Shown in pieces: positions 1 through 7,298 of a stretch of 12,927 nucleotides of DNA. The stretch is from CBDCWA01 sp046048295. GTDB taxonomy: Bacteria; Pseudomonadota; Alphaproteobacteria; Rhizobiales; Hyphomicrobiaceae. A program made the translations under genes and the position numbers. The notes beneath the pieces are model-generated. The model had not been told where the DNA came from. It saw only the letters and a program-made list of their open reading frames with translations, and ran no database searches. Each line of letters opens with the position of its first letter. Position 1 is the first letter of the stretch. The stretch covers positions 1-12,927 of the forward strand of contig JBJOGJ010000102.1 in the NCBI GenBank assembly GCA_046048295.1. Direction: 5' to 3'.

Positions 1-712
1 ACGTGACGTCGAGGGCGATCCGGTTCTTGTCGACAGTCACGAGGCGCACGGTCGCCGCATTGCCGCGCTCGAAGGTCAGATCGAAGGTGCGCGTCGCGGG
101 ATCGAAGCCGACCTCCTTGATGTCTACCAGCGGCCTCGGCCCATCGGAAATGGGCCCAATCATGAACGAGGAGCCGAACGCAGTCGTATCGAGGTCGTCC
201 GGCGCCAATGGCCGTGGCCGCCAGTACCCGTCCTGGGGATAGAAGACAAGCACTTCGGCACCGCCGTTCGGCTGGCGAACCCAGAGCTGCAGCAGATGCA
301 CGCCTGTGTAGGACTTGCCGCCGACCGTGACGACCGCCTTCGCAGGCCGCCAGAAGGTCTTGAAAGTGTGCGCCACGAGCCAGAGGTCCATGCTCTCGTA
401 GATGGTTGCACGGCTGTGCTCGTCGGCCTGCTTGTAGACGCGGTCCGTACTCATGTCGCAGTCGGTCCAGTCGGGAGCATAGTTGTCACGCACGAGGGTG
501 GCGATATAGGCCGGATGGATCGCCTCGATGCGGAAGCTCCGCACAACGGGAGAGTTGAAGGCGATCGAGACGTTGTCCTTCTCCGCGCAGAGCACCGGAA
601 CCGAGCGGTTGGTCACCTCGACGGGCTGTGTGTCGCCGCCGACCTGCGCAACGCCCGGGACGGGCAACATGGCGCACGCAACCGCCACCAGACCTTTCAG
701 CCAAGTTCGCAT
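1..712 (-). CDS. Secreted protein of unknown function, 3' end outside the window
   Basis: Not recognised. Reading leftwards from an ATG at 712, 237 codons stay open to the window edge, so the C-terminus is missing. The N-terminus looks like a Sec signal peptide: positive Arg2/Lys6, a hydrophobic core (LVAVACAMLPVPG), and a likely cleavage after Gly-Val-Ala at residues 20-22. The mature part is soluble and beta-rich in appearance, with two cysteines (C42, C85) that could form a disulfide, several Trp/Tyr residues and no transmembrane segment. The start is supported by GGAG about 7 nt upstream; an out-of-frame ATG at 716 is disfavoured because its frame closes early and looks non-coding. The gene begins 4 bp after the stop of the FkbM methyltransferase and is probably co-transcribed with it and the OpgH-like gene. 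That suggests a periplasmic role linked to glucan or envelope sugar modification (inference). It does not look like OpgG/OpgD in the visible part. Confidence 0.8.
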   Translation of the reverse strand, partial: MRTWLKGLVAVACAMLPVPGVAQVGGDTQPVEVTNRSVPVLCAEKDNVSIAFNSPVVRSFRIEAIHPAYIATLVRDNYAPDWTDCDMSTDRVYKQADEHSRATIYESMDLWLVAHTFKTFWRPAKAVVTVGGKSYTGVHLLQLWVRQPNGGAEVLVFYPQDGYWRPRPLAPDDLDTTAFGSSFMIGPISDGPRPLVDIKEVGFDPATRTFDLTFERGNAATVRLVTVDKNRIALDVT

Positions 713-716
713 GCAT

Positions 717-1514
717 CTACTCCGATTGAATTGCGTATACGTCACCCGAATTGGCACTGTGTGGCAAGCCGGAGATGTAGTCACAGAGCTCATCGCCCGA
801 CCGGGGCACGCCGAAGGTCAGTAGCTGGCTCTCCCCGATAGCAAGATCGTAGCGGTAGTTGGCAAGTTCGGCGAGCCGCTCGATGCACCGGTAGGCCACA
901 TCGCGCTCAATGGTGGTGAATTCGAATGACAACGCCGGCAGCGGCTGCGAGAGCCCCGCCAGTACAGCCGCCTCGAACCCCTCGACGTCGATTTTGGTGA
1001 ATGCCGGCACGCCGTGCTGCGCGATCAGCGTGTCGAGCGTCGTAACGGGCACGGTGCGGGAATGATCCCAAACCTGTCCTTCCCAGCCCGCCGCACCGTC
1101 CGCAGCCCTGACGAAGTCGTCCGAAAGCGTTGCAACGGTGGCGTTGGCCGAATTGATGTGCAGTGCGAGCTGGCCTTCTTCGGCCCCGCATGCGGCATCG
1201 ACAACAGTCACATCGGCATCGCCTTCGAAGATCTCGCGGATGAGGCGGGCGCAATCCTTCTGCGGCTCGAGCGCGACGACACGTGCGCCCAGCCGCCGGA
1301 ACGATCCGACGCGGTCGCCAACATGCGCGCCGATGTCGAAGACGAGGTCGCCGGCAGAAACGAAGCGCGCGTAGAGTGCGTCCATGGCGGCGTTGCGTGG
1401 CGCATCGCCCCAGTAGACATCGAACGAGCGCGCGAGGCTGGCGAGGCGGACGCGCAGCATCTGAGCGCGCGATTCCGGATCAGAGTTGGCGCCTGGCGGA
1501 CGGTTGTCTGTCAT
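717..1514 (-). CDS. FkbM-family SAM-dependent methyltransferase
   Basis: 265 residues. The SAM-binding motif I is LVFDIGAHVGDRVGSF (57-72), followed by an acidic residue at the end of the second strand (VALEPQ, E83). The FkbM-type signature TKIDVEGFEAAVLAGL (173-188) is clear. FkbM proteins are O-methyltransferases, commonly acting on sugars or polyketides; the substrate cannot be read from the sequence. No membrane segment or signal peptide, so it is cytoplasmic. The ATG overlaps the stop of the upstream glucosyltransferase gene (ATGA at 1511-1514), and GGAG lies 8 nt before it, indicating translational coupling. Pairing with an OpgH-like enzyme makes methylation of a glucan or its precursor a reasonable guess, but that is inference only. 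Confidence 0.9.
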   Translation of the reverse strand: MTDNRPPGANSDPESRAQMLRVRLASLARSFDVYWGDAPRNAAMDALYARFVSAGDLVFDIGAHVGDRVGSFRRLGARVVALEPQKDCARLIREIFEGDADVTVVDAACGAEEGQLALHINSANATVATLSDDFVRAADGAAGWEGQVWDHSRTVPVTTLDTLIAQHGVPAFTKIDVEGFEAAVLAGLSQPLPALSFEFTTIERDVAYRCIERLAELANYRYDLAIGESQLLTFGVPRSGDELCDYISGLPHSANSGDVYAIQSE

Positions 1515-3319
1515 CGAACGATCTCCGCTTCCCGGATCTCGGCAGGCGGCGCGAAATCCTCAGGTATCCCGCAAATGCCGCGGTTCCGGAATGTCCGCCC
1601 GAGCACCGGGGAGGATGTGGCAACGGCGAATGGGATCGCAACGATGTAGCCCAGCGTGAGCGGCAGGCTCCAGAGCAGGACGGTCGGCGCGATGTAGAGC
1701 AGTGCAGCAGCCAGTCCCAATCCGAACACGGTCTGCGGCCATAGGTTCATGGCCGCGGTCCGCCAGGATATTCCGTAGGCGTCGCGAGACTGGCCGCCCC
1801 AGGCGACCTTCTGGCCGAATACGAGGCCGAATATGAAGATGCTCGTGCGGAACGTGGAAACCGCGCTCTGAATGAACGAGAACACGAACTCGAGAAGAGC
1901 CCCACCGAGAAACGTCGCACGCCCGCCATACCGCGCAACGCCGCCTCGAGTCAGGGCGACGTCGGCGAGACCGGCGAGCTTAGGCGAGAGGAACATGAAC
2001 AGGAACGTCAGGTAGAGGCCGATGGCCAAACCCGATGGATATGCGCTGGCCTGACGCGCCTCCAGTGCCGCGGCAGGCAGCAGAGCGATCATGAGCAACC
2101 AGGCCGGCAGGCCGATGAACATCATGATCGCCCAGACGAGTTGGAACCGGCTCACGGGCAGAAGCCCCGGTGTGTCAAGGAGCTTGAGGTACTGAAGGTT
2201 GCCCTGGCACCAGCGCACGTCACGTTGCGCGAAGTCGAGCATGGTGGGCGGGTTCTCCTCCCAGCTTCCGTCCTCGATGGGCAGCACGCGAACCTCGTAG
2301 CCGGCCCGGCGCATAAAGGTAGCCTCGACCTGGTCGTGGGAGAGGATCTGGCCGCCAAGCGGAGGCGCGCCCGGCAGCTCCGGCAGTTCGCACTCCTCGT
2401 AGAAGGGCTTGATACGCACGACGGCGTTGTGCCCCCAGAACGGGCCGCAATCGCCAGACCACCACGCCTGCCCAACGGTATAGGGGCGCATGCCGTGGCG
2501 CATGCCGAACTGGAACATGCGTGCGAAGGCCGATGCCGAAGGCATACCGACCACCAGGCTTTGCAGGATGCCGAGGCGCGGGTGCGCCTGCATGATGCGC
2601 ACCATGCGCACGATCGAGGGCCCGGTCATCAGGCTGTCGGCATCGAGCGGCAGCATCAATTCGTAATCCTGCCCCCAGCGCGCGCAGAAGTCCCGCACGT
2701 TGCCTGCCTTGTAACCCTTGTTGTCGGTGCGGCGGCGGTAGACGATACGGGCCGCCTCCTCCTCCGATGTCTCACGCCGCCAGCGTGCCACGGCGGCCTC
2801 CTCGGCGGCAGCTATGACGGGGTCGTTGGTATCGCTCAGGATGAAATAGCTGAAGGCTGCCCCCTCGCCTGTTTGGTCGACGCTCTTCTTGACGATGCGC
2901 AACCGCGAGATCGCTCGGGCCGGATCCTCGTTGCGCAGGGTCATGAGGATCGCCGTCCTGACGACGAGCGGCGCGGGAATCTCTCCGGCCAGGCTGTGCG
3001 GGGCAGCCCGCCGCAGTCCGTTCCTCGTGCCATGCAGCAACCACAATCCGATCATCGCGTTGCAGAAGCCGAGCACGGTCCACGGAGAGGCGAGCATAAA
3101 CAGCGTGAAGAGCACAACGTCGAGCAGCGACCAACCGCCGGCCCCCAGGATACCGGCGGCGCCAGAAAGCAGTGCGAGCCATACCAGGATGTTCAGGACG
3201 AGAACGAGCCAGCGCCGTCGTGCGAGCACGGCCGTGGACTGTACGCCCGTCGGCGTAGTAAGGAGACCGTCGCCGCCTGGCAGGTCCTCGGGCGTCGGCA
3301 AGGGGCGGTGCTCGTTCAC
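1511..3319 (-). CDS. opgH: OpgH/MdoH-like glucan glucosyltransferase (GT2)
   Basis: 602 residues from a GTG start. Members of this family are inner-membrane glucosyltransferases that use UDP-glucose to build the beta-1,2-linked backbone of osmoregulated periplasmic glucans. Two hydrophobic segments lie near the N-terminus (about 36-60 and 64-96). A cytoplasmic GT2 domain follows with SDTND (162-166), the metal-binding LDADS (225-229), LSHDQVEA (326-333) with the catalytic Asp, and the QRDVRW (365-370) acceptor motif. Several membrane segments occupy the C-terminal 200 residues. The protein is much shorter than E. coli MdoH (about 850), lacking its long N-terminal extension. A TTG at 3370 would add 17 residues, but GTG 3319 has AAGGA 9 nt upstream. 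No opgG/opgD lies on either side; instead it is followed by fkbM and a secreted-protein gene. It diverges from the dehydrogenase operon across only 50 bp. Confidence 0.9.
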   Translation of the reverse strand: MNEHRPLPTPEDLPGGDGLLTTPTGVQSTAVLARRRWLVLVLNILVWLALLSGAAGILGAGGWSLLDVVLFTLFMLASPWTVLGFCNAMIGLWLLHGTRNGLRRAAPHSLAGEIPAPLVVRTAILMTLRNEDPARAISRLRIVKKSVDQTGEGAAFSYFILSDTNDPVIAAAEEAAVARWRRETSEEEAARIVYRRRTDNKGYKAGNVRDFCARWGQDYELMLPLDADSLMTGPSIVRMVRIMQAHPRLGILQSLVVGMPSASAFARMFQFGMRHGMRPYTVGQAWWSGDCGPFWGHNAVVRIKPFYEECELPELPGAPPLGGQILSHDQVEATFMRRAGYEVRVLPIEDGSWEENPPTMLDFAQRDVRWCQGNLQYLKLLDTPGLLPVSRFQLVWAIMMFIGLPAWLLMIALLPAAALEARQASAYPSGLAIGLYLTFLFMFLSPKLAGLADVALTRGGVARYGGRATFLGGALLEFVFSFIQSAVSTFRTSIFIFGLVFGQKVAWGGQSRDAYGISWRTAAMNLWPQTVFGLGLAAALLYIAPTVLLWSLPLTLGYIVAIPFAVATSSPVLGRTFRNRGICGIPEDFAPPAEIREAEIVR

Positions 3320-3328
3320 TGAGGGATG

Positions 3329-3333
3329 TCCTT
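3329..3333 (-). promoter_or_regulatory. Ribosome binding site fixing the GTG start of the opgH-like gene
   Basis: The minus-strand sequence AAGGA sits 9 nt before the GTG at 3319. It supports this start over the TTG at 3370, which would overlap the start of the divergent operon. Confidence 0.6.
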
Positions 3334-3369
3334 CGGTAGCAGGCTGTGAGAAAGGTTGTCGGGCTCGCA

Positions 3370-4356
3370 ATGGAATACACTACAACGCGGGCGATCTGGT
3401 ACGTAGCTGCCGGTGAGATGGAGCTCAGGAGCGAAGATTTGAAGTCTCCGGGTTCCGGTGAGGTGCTCATTGAAACGCTCTACAGCGGCGTCAGTCGCGG
3501 CACCGAGCGTCTCGTGCTCTCGGGCGCCGTGCCGCAGGCCGAATGGCATCGCATGCGCGCGCCATTCCAGCAGGGCGATTTCCCATTCCCGGTCAAATAT
3601 GGCTACAGCACGACGGGTCGGGTACTTGCCGGCCCAGATGAGCTCCGCGGGCGGGAGGTCTTCGTCCTGCATCCGCATCAGGAAGCCCTCGTCGTGCCGG
3701 CAGACGCCGCAGTTCCGATACCGGCCGGCATACCGGCTCGCCGGGCCACGCTCGCGGCCAACATGGAGACGGCGCTCAACGCGATCTGGGACTCGGGCGC
3801 CGGCCCGGGAGACAGGATCATCGTCGTCGGTGCGGGCGTTGTCGGACTTCTCACCGCACACATCGCCGCGGGGCTGCCGGGCGCCCACGTCACGGTGGTC
3901 GATCCCGCCCCGGAACGGGAGACGACAGTGCGCGCACTCGGCGCAGAATGGGCCGCGGAACTCCCCGAGGCCGGCATTGCAGACGTCGTCTTCCACGCCA
4001 GCGCAACGCCCGCCGGCCTGGATACCGCGCTTTCGGCCGCGGGCTTCGAGGCGACGGTCGTCGAGATGAGCTGGTACGGCGAGCGCCGCATAGAGGTGGG
4101 GCTCGGCGGCGCCTTCCACAGCCAACGCCTCAAACTGATCTGCTCGCAGGTTGGCAGCGTATCGCGAACGCGGCGGAGCAGGTGGAACCATCGGCGGCGC
4201 CTTGAAGCAGCCTTGAAACTGCTGCATGAGCCGGCCCTCGATCTGCTGGTCGGCGAGGAGATTGCTTTCGAGACTGCACCGCAGCGGCTACCACAGATGC
4301 TGGCCCCCGCCGCAGCCGGCCTGGCGCCGGTGATCGCGTACGCCAAGACGCGATAG
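3370..4356 (+). CDS. Zinc-less medium-chain dehydrogenase/reductase (zinc-type alcohol dehydrogenase-like)
   Basis: 328 residues from ATG 3370; a GTG at 3346 could add 8 residues, and neither start has a strong ribosome binding site. The protein has an N-terminal GroES-like domain (about 1-125), then a Rossmann fold with IVVGAGVVGLLTA (151-163; GxGxxG at 154-159) and an Asp (D178) ending the second strand, which favours NAD(H). Where zinc alcohol dehydrogenases carry the catalytic zinc Cys, this has LYSGVSRGTERLVLSG (37-52), with Ser39 replacing Cys. The structural zinc Cys cluster is also absent. This YSG-S-x-GTER motif resembles the one I recall from BchC-type dehydrogenases. First gene of a four-gene operon with PTPS-like, glycosyltransferase and methyltransferase genes (31 bp to the next), so it probably oxidises or reduces an intermediate in that pathway. 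The substrate is unknown. Confidence 0.88.
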   Translation: MEYTTTRAIWYVAAGEMELRSEDLKSPGSGEVLIETLYSGVSRGTERLVLSGAVPQAEWHRMRAPFQQGDFPFPVKYGYSTTGRVLAGPDELRGREVFVLHPHQEALVVPADAAVPIPAGIPARRATLAANMETALNAIWDSGAGPGDRIIVVGAGVVGLLTAHIAAGLPGAHVTVVDPAPERETTVRALGAEWAAELPEAGIADVVFHASATPAGLDTALSAAGFEATVVEMSWYGERRIEVGLGGAFHSQRLKLICSQVGSVSRTRRSRWNHRRRLEAALKLLHEPALDLLVGEEIAFETAPQRLPQMLAPAAAGLAPVIAYAKTR

Positions 4357-4387
4357 GGTTCGGTCGAGACCTTACGAGGAGCTTTTA

Positions 4388-4792
4388 ATGTACGCTGTCG
4401 AGGTTCGGGATCGCATCATGATCGCGCACAGCCTGCCAGACCCGTTCTTCGGGCCGGCACAGGCGATGCATGGCGCGACATTCGTGGTCGACGTCGCGTT
4501 TTTCCGCGACGAGCTGACGGGCAAGAACGTGGTGGTGGACATTGGCGCCGCGCTCGACGTGCTGCACGAGATCCTGGCGCCGCTCGCCTACAAGAACCTC
4601 GATGAGCTGGACGTGTTCAGCGGCAAACTCACGACCACCGAATTCCTCTGCCGCCATGTCTTCGATGCGATGAAGGCCGCGGCAACGACGGGGCGGCTCG
4701 GAGCAGACGGAAAGGGTCTTGCGAAGATCCGCGTCACGCTGCACGAGACCGATCTCGCCAGGGCATGGTTCGAAGGCCCGGTCGGGAGCTGA
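4388..4792 (+). CDS. 6-pyruvoyltetrahydropterin synthase/QueD-family protein with a degenerate active site
   Basis: 134 residues, the usual length for this T-fold family, whose members act on dihydroneopterin triphosphate made from GTP. Family landmarks can be followed by eye against E. coli QueD: IAHSL (zinc His14), MHGATF (27-32), VVVDIGAAL (48-56), LAYKNL (66-71), TTTEFL (82-87, Glu85) and a late Glu in LHETDLA. Several catalytic positions differ. The Cys four residues before HGH is Ala24, the second His of HGH is Ala30, and the Asp-His of LDH is Ala67-Tyr68. The acidic substrate-anchoring residues remain. A normal PTPS or 6-carboxy-tetrahydropterin synthase reaction is therefore unlikely; it may bind a pterin or pyrimidine and do other chemistry. 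AGGAG stands 7 nt before the ATG. Only 3 bp separate its stop from the glycosyltransferase start. Confidence 0.85.
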   Translation: MYAVEVRDRIMIAHSLPDPFFGPAQAMHGATFVVDVAFFRDELTGKNVVVDIGAALDVLHEILAPLAYKNLDELDVFSGKLTTTEFLCRHVFDAMKAAATTGRLGADGKGLAKIRVTLHETDLARAWFEGPVGS

Positions 4793-4795
4793 AGC

Positions 4796-5842
4796 GTGCC
4801 ACAGGCCGCATTCTTCATCCCCGGCGATCTCCAGAGCCCGACCGGAGGATATGCCTACGACCGTCATGTCCTGCGCCTGATAGGTGCCCATGGCGTGGAC
4901 ATGCGGCATGTGCCGCTGGCTGCGGGATACCCGTTTCCCGACAGGTCGATGCTGGAGGAAGCGCGCAGCGCGTTCGCGGCTCTCGATCCGGATTGCGTGG
5001 CTTTCCTCGATGGGCTCGCCTATGGCGCCATGCCGCTGGAAATCATCGATACAATCAACGGGCCAATCGTGCCGCTCGTCCATCATCCGCTGGCTCACGA
5101 GACCGGGCTCGGCGCGGCACAGGCCAAGGAGCTGTTCAACTCCGAGCGGGCGGCGCTCCAGAAGGCCGACCGAATCATCGTGACAGGCGTGACTTCGCTG
5201 AAACTGCTCAGCGCGGAATACGGAGTGCCACCCGATAAGATAACCCTTGCCGTGCCGGGGACCGAGGCAAGGCCGCGCGCGCACGGCAGCGGCTCCCCAC
5301 TGCGGCTGCTTGCCGTCGGCGCAGTCTCCCCGCGCAAGGGATACGGCCACCTGATCGAGGCCCTGGCCAGCCTGGGCGACGGAGACTGGCAACTCGACCT
5401 GGCAGGCTCGCTTTCCCACGACCCGGCCGAGGCGGAGCGACTTGCGACGGCAATCGCGCACCATGGGCTCGGCGGCAAGGTGCACATTCACGGCGCCGTG
5501 GATGAAGGCGCGCTCGCAGACCTCTATCGCCACGCCGACGTATTCGTGCTGCCGTCGCTGTTCGAAGGGTTCGGCATGGTTCTGACGGAGGCACTGGCCT
5601 ATGGCATTGCGATCGTCACGACGAGAGTAGGCGCCGCCGAAGGGCTGGTCCCGGACGACGCCGCCATCAAGGTCCCGCCGGGCGACACGGTCCGGCTGGC
5701 CGGCGCACTGAGCGATGTGATCGCCAACGAACAACTGCGCCGCGACATGTCCGATGCAGCCTGGCGGGCGGCACGGCACCTGCCCCGATGGAACGATACT
5801 GCCCGCATCATAGCAGGCGTGATGAAGGAGCTTTGCCCATGA
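4796..5842 (+). CDS. GT4-family (GT-B fold) glycosyltransferase
   Basis: 348 residues from GTG 4796, with GGGAG 7 nt upstream inside the end of the PTPS-like gene. The N-terminal acceptor domain carries SPTGGYAYDRHV (14-25), the glycine-rich loop typical of family 4. The C-terminal donor domain has LLAVGAVSPRKGY (171-183) and the EX7E motif EGFGMVLTE (E257, E265), preceded by ADVFVLPS. These are hallmarks of retaining transferases using a nucleotide sugar. No membrane segment is seen, so it is probably cytoplasmic. Its position between a PTPS-family gene and a small-molecule-type methyltransferase suggests glycosylation of a pterin-like or pyrimidine metabolite, rather than polysaccharide assembly (inference). 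The divergent opgH operon makes a glucan role an alternative. Its stop overlaps the next start (ATGA, 5839-5842). Confidence 0.9.
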   Translation: MPQAAFFIPGDLQSPTGGYAYDRHVLRLIGAHGVDMRHVPLAAGYPFPDRSMLEEARSAFAALDPDCVAFLDGLAYGAMPLEIIDTINGPIVPLVHHPLAHETGLGAAQAKELFNSERAALQKADRIIVTGVTSLKLLSAEYGVPPDKITLAVPGTEARPRAHGSGSPLRLLAVGAVSPRKGYGHLIEALASLGDGDWQLDLAGSLSHDPAEAERLATAIAHHGLGGKVHIHGAVDEGALADLYRHADVFVLPSLFEGFGMVLTEALAYGIAIVTTRVGAAEGLVPDDAAIKVPPGDTVRLAGALSDVIANEQLRRDMSDAAWRAARHLPRWNDTARIIAGVMKELCP

Positions 5843-6708
5843 CCGGTTTCTCCGCCGATTGGCTGGCATTGCGCGAGGCGGCCGACCATCGCTCGCGCAA
5901 CCGGGGACTAGCCGAGCGCCTTGCCGCACATTTTGCCATGCGCGACACCATCGCGGTGGTGGATCTCGGTGCCGGTACCGGTTCCAACCTCCGTGCCACC
6001 GCGCCATTGCTGCCGGCCCGTCAGACATGGACGCTCATCGACAACGACACGGCGCTGCTCCAACAGGCGCGCGAGACGCTCATCGCGTGGTCGGATACCG
6101 CATCGCTCGAAGGTGGATGCCTGACGCTCCACAAGGGCGGTCGCACGATACTGGTCGAGTTCCGGACGGCAGACCTCGCAGCGAGCCTCGACGATGCCCT
6201 GCCCGCCACCGTCGATCTCGTCACCGCATCGGCATTCTTCGACCTGGCATCTGCGCAGTTCATGCAGCGACTGGCGAAGGCCGCAGCCGCGCGCCACGCC
6301 GTTTTCTATACCGTGCTGACCTATGACGGACGCCAGACCTGGGCGCCGCGCCACCCGCTCGACAACGAAATGCGGGCCGCCTTCCATGCACACCAGATCA
6401 CCGACAAGGGACTCGGGATGGCCGCCGGCCCGATCGCGCCGAGCGAACTCGCCGACGCGCTCTCGATGGCAGGCTACAGCGTCAGCGAATGTGCCAGCGA
6501 CTGGCAACTCGACCGCCAGGATGCAGCGTTGATCGCCAAGCTCGCCACCGGCTTTGCCGATGCCGTCCGCGAAACGGCAAAGCTACCCGCATCCGACACG
6601 GAACGCTGGCTCGGCGTCGCACGAACCGGTGCAGAGGTCGGCCACATCGATACGCTCGCCATACCGACGCTCGTTGCCTTCGATGACGAGGAAGACGACG
6701 TAGACTAG
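5839..6708 (+). CDS. Class I SAM-dependent methyltransferase
   Basis: 289 residues. The SAM-binding motif I is VVDLGAGTGSNLR (40-52), followed by an acidic residue in the next strand (TLIDND). The rest fits a Rossmann methyltransferase, with VDLVTASAFFDL as the motif IV region. The acceptor cannot be deduced. The C-terminus is strikingly acidic (DDEEDDVD). The ATG is preceded by AAGGAG at 8 nt and overlaps the glycosyltransferase stop, so the two are translationally coupled. This is the last gene of the plus-strand operon: its TAG (6706-6708) overlaps the TAG of the convergent cytochrome gene, leaving no room for an intrinsic terminator between them. Probably a tailoring step of the same metabolite as the upstream enzymes (inference). 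Confidence 0.88.
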   Translation: MTGFSADWLALREAADHRSRNRGLAERLAAHFAMRDTIAVVDLGAGTGSNLRATAPLLPARQTWTLIDNDTALLQQARETLIAWSDTASLEGGCLTLHKGGRTILVEFRTADLAASLDDALPATVDLVTASAFFDLASAQFMQRLAKAAAARHAVFYTVLTYDGRQTWAPRHPLDNEMRAAFHAHQITDKGLGMAAGPIAPSELADALSMAGYSVSECASDWQLDRQDAALIAKLATGFADAVRETAKLPASDTERWLGVARTGAEVGHIDTLAIPTLVAFDDEEDDVD

Positions 6709-7298
6709 CGCCAGCGTGAGGCACCCGGCCACATGCGCACCAGCACGCCGTCGCGGCGAACGAGATGGTGAAACAGTGCCGCACCGACATGCATCGCGAT
6801 GAGGCCGATCAAGGCGAACGCCAGCAAGCCATGAACCGCGAAAACCTGCTCGGCCAGGGCCTTGTCCGGTGTCAGGAAGGAGGGCAGTGCAAACGTGTCG
6901 AAGATCGTCACCGCCGGATAGAGCTGGACCCCGATCCAGCCGAGCAGCGGAACCGCGACGAGCAAGGCATAAAGGGCCCAGTGCACGACATGCGAGACGT
7001 ACTTCTGCCATGGCTCCAGCGTCGGCTCGTCCTCGGGCGCCCCGTGCGCCAGGCGATAGGCGAGCCGCGCCACGACGAGCCACAGGATGACGAAGCCCAG
7101 AAGCTTATGCGTACTGAACAGATTGTTGGTCGTCGCGTCCCAGATCCCAAGCTGTGAGCCCCGCCAGTGCATGATTACGCCGACCGGAAAAGTGACGAAC
7201 ACCAGCAGCGCCGTGAACCAGTGGAATGCGCGCGCGGCACCGCTGTAGGCAGGATCGACCGGGCCGGTCACACGTTCTCGCTCTCGCACTTCGCTCAA
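6705..7298 (-). CDS. Cytochrome b561-family di-heme membrane protein
   Basis: 197 residues with four hydrophobic helices (about 25-45, 63-83, 104-124, 154-178). The family shuttles electrons within the inner membrane using two b hemes. Candidate axial histidines are H26 (AFHWFTA), H64 (STHKLLG), H156 (VHGLLA) and H170 (AMHVGAA); the 14-residue gap between the last two matches the spacing I recall for E. coli CybB. The start is TTG 7298, strongly supported by AAGGAG 8 nt upstream, and it overlaps the RibD-domain stop (TTGA). The two genes are therefore coupled. It could donate or accept electrons for the neighbouring pathway, or simply use quinol as in superoxide oxidase-type CybB; nothing in the sequence decides this. 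Confidence 0.92.
   Translation of the reverse strand: MSEVRERERVTGPVDPAYSGAARAFHWFTALLVFVTFPVGVIMHWRGSQLGIWDATTNNLFSTHKLLGFVILWLVVARLAYRLAHGAPEDEPTLEPWQKYVSHVVHWALYALLVAVPLLGWIGVQLYPAVTIFDTFALPSFLTPDKALAEQVFAVHGLLAFALIGLIAMHVGAALFHHLVRRDGVLVRMWPGASRWR

Noticed and set aside
2141..3322. A 393-codon open frame on the plus strand opposite the opgH-like gene
   Set aside because: The translation is rich in His, Arg and Gln with no recognisable motif, a typical shadow of a GC-rich gene.
4385..6028. A 547-codon open frame on the minus strand
   Set aside because: It lies opposite the PTPS-like, glycosyltransferase and methyltransferase genes, all of which have clear family motifs, and its own translation shows none. 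Long antisense frames are common in GC-rich DNA.
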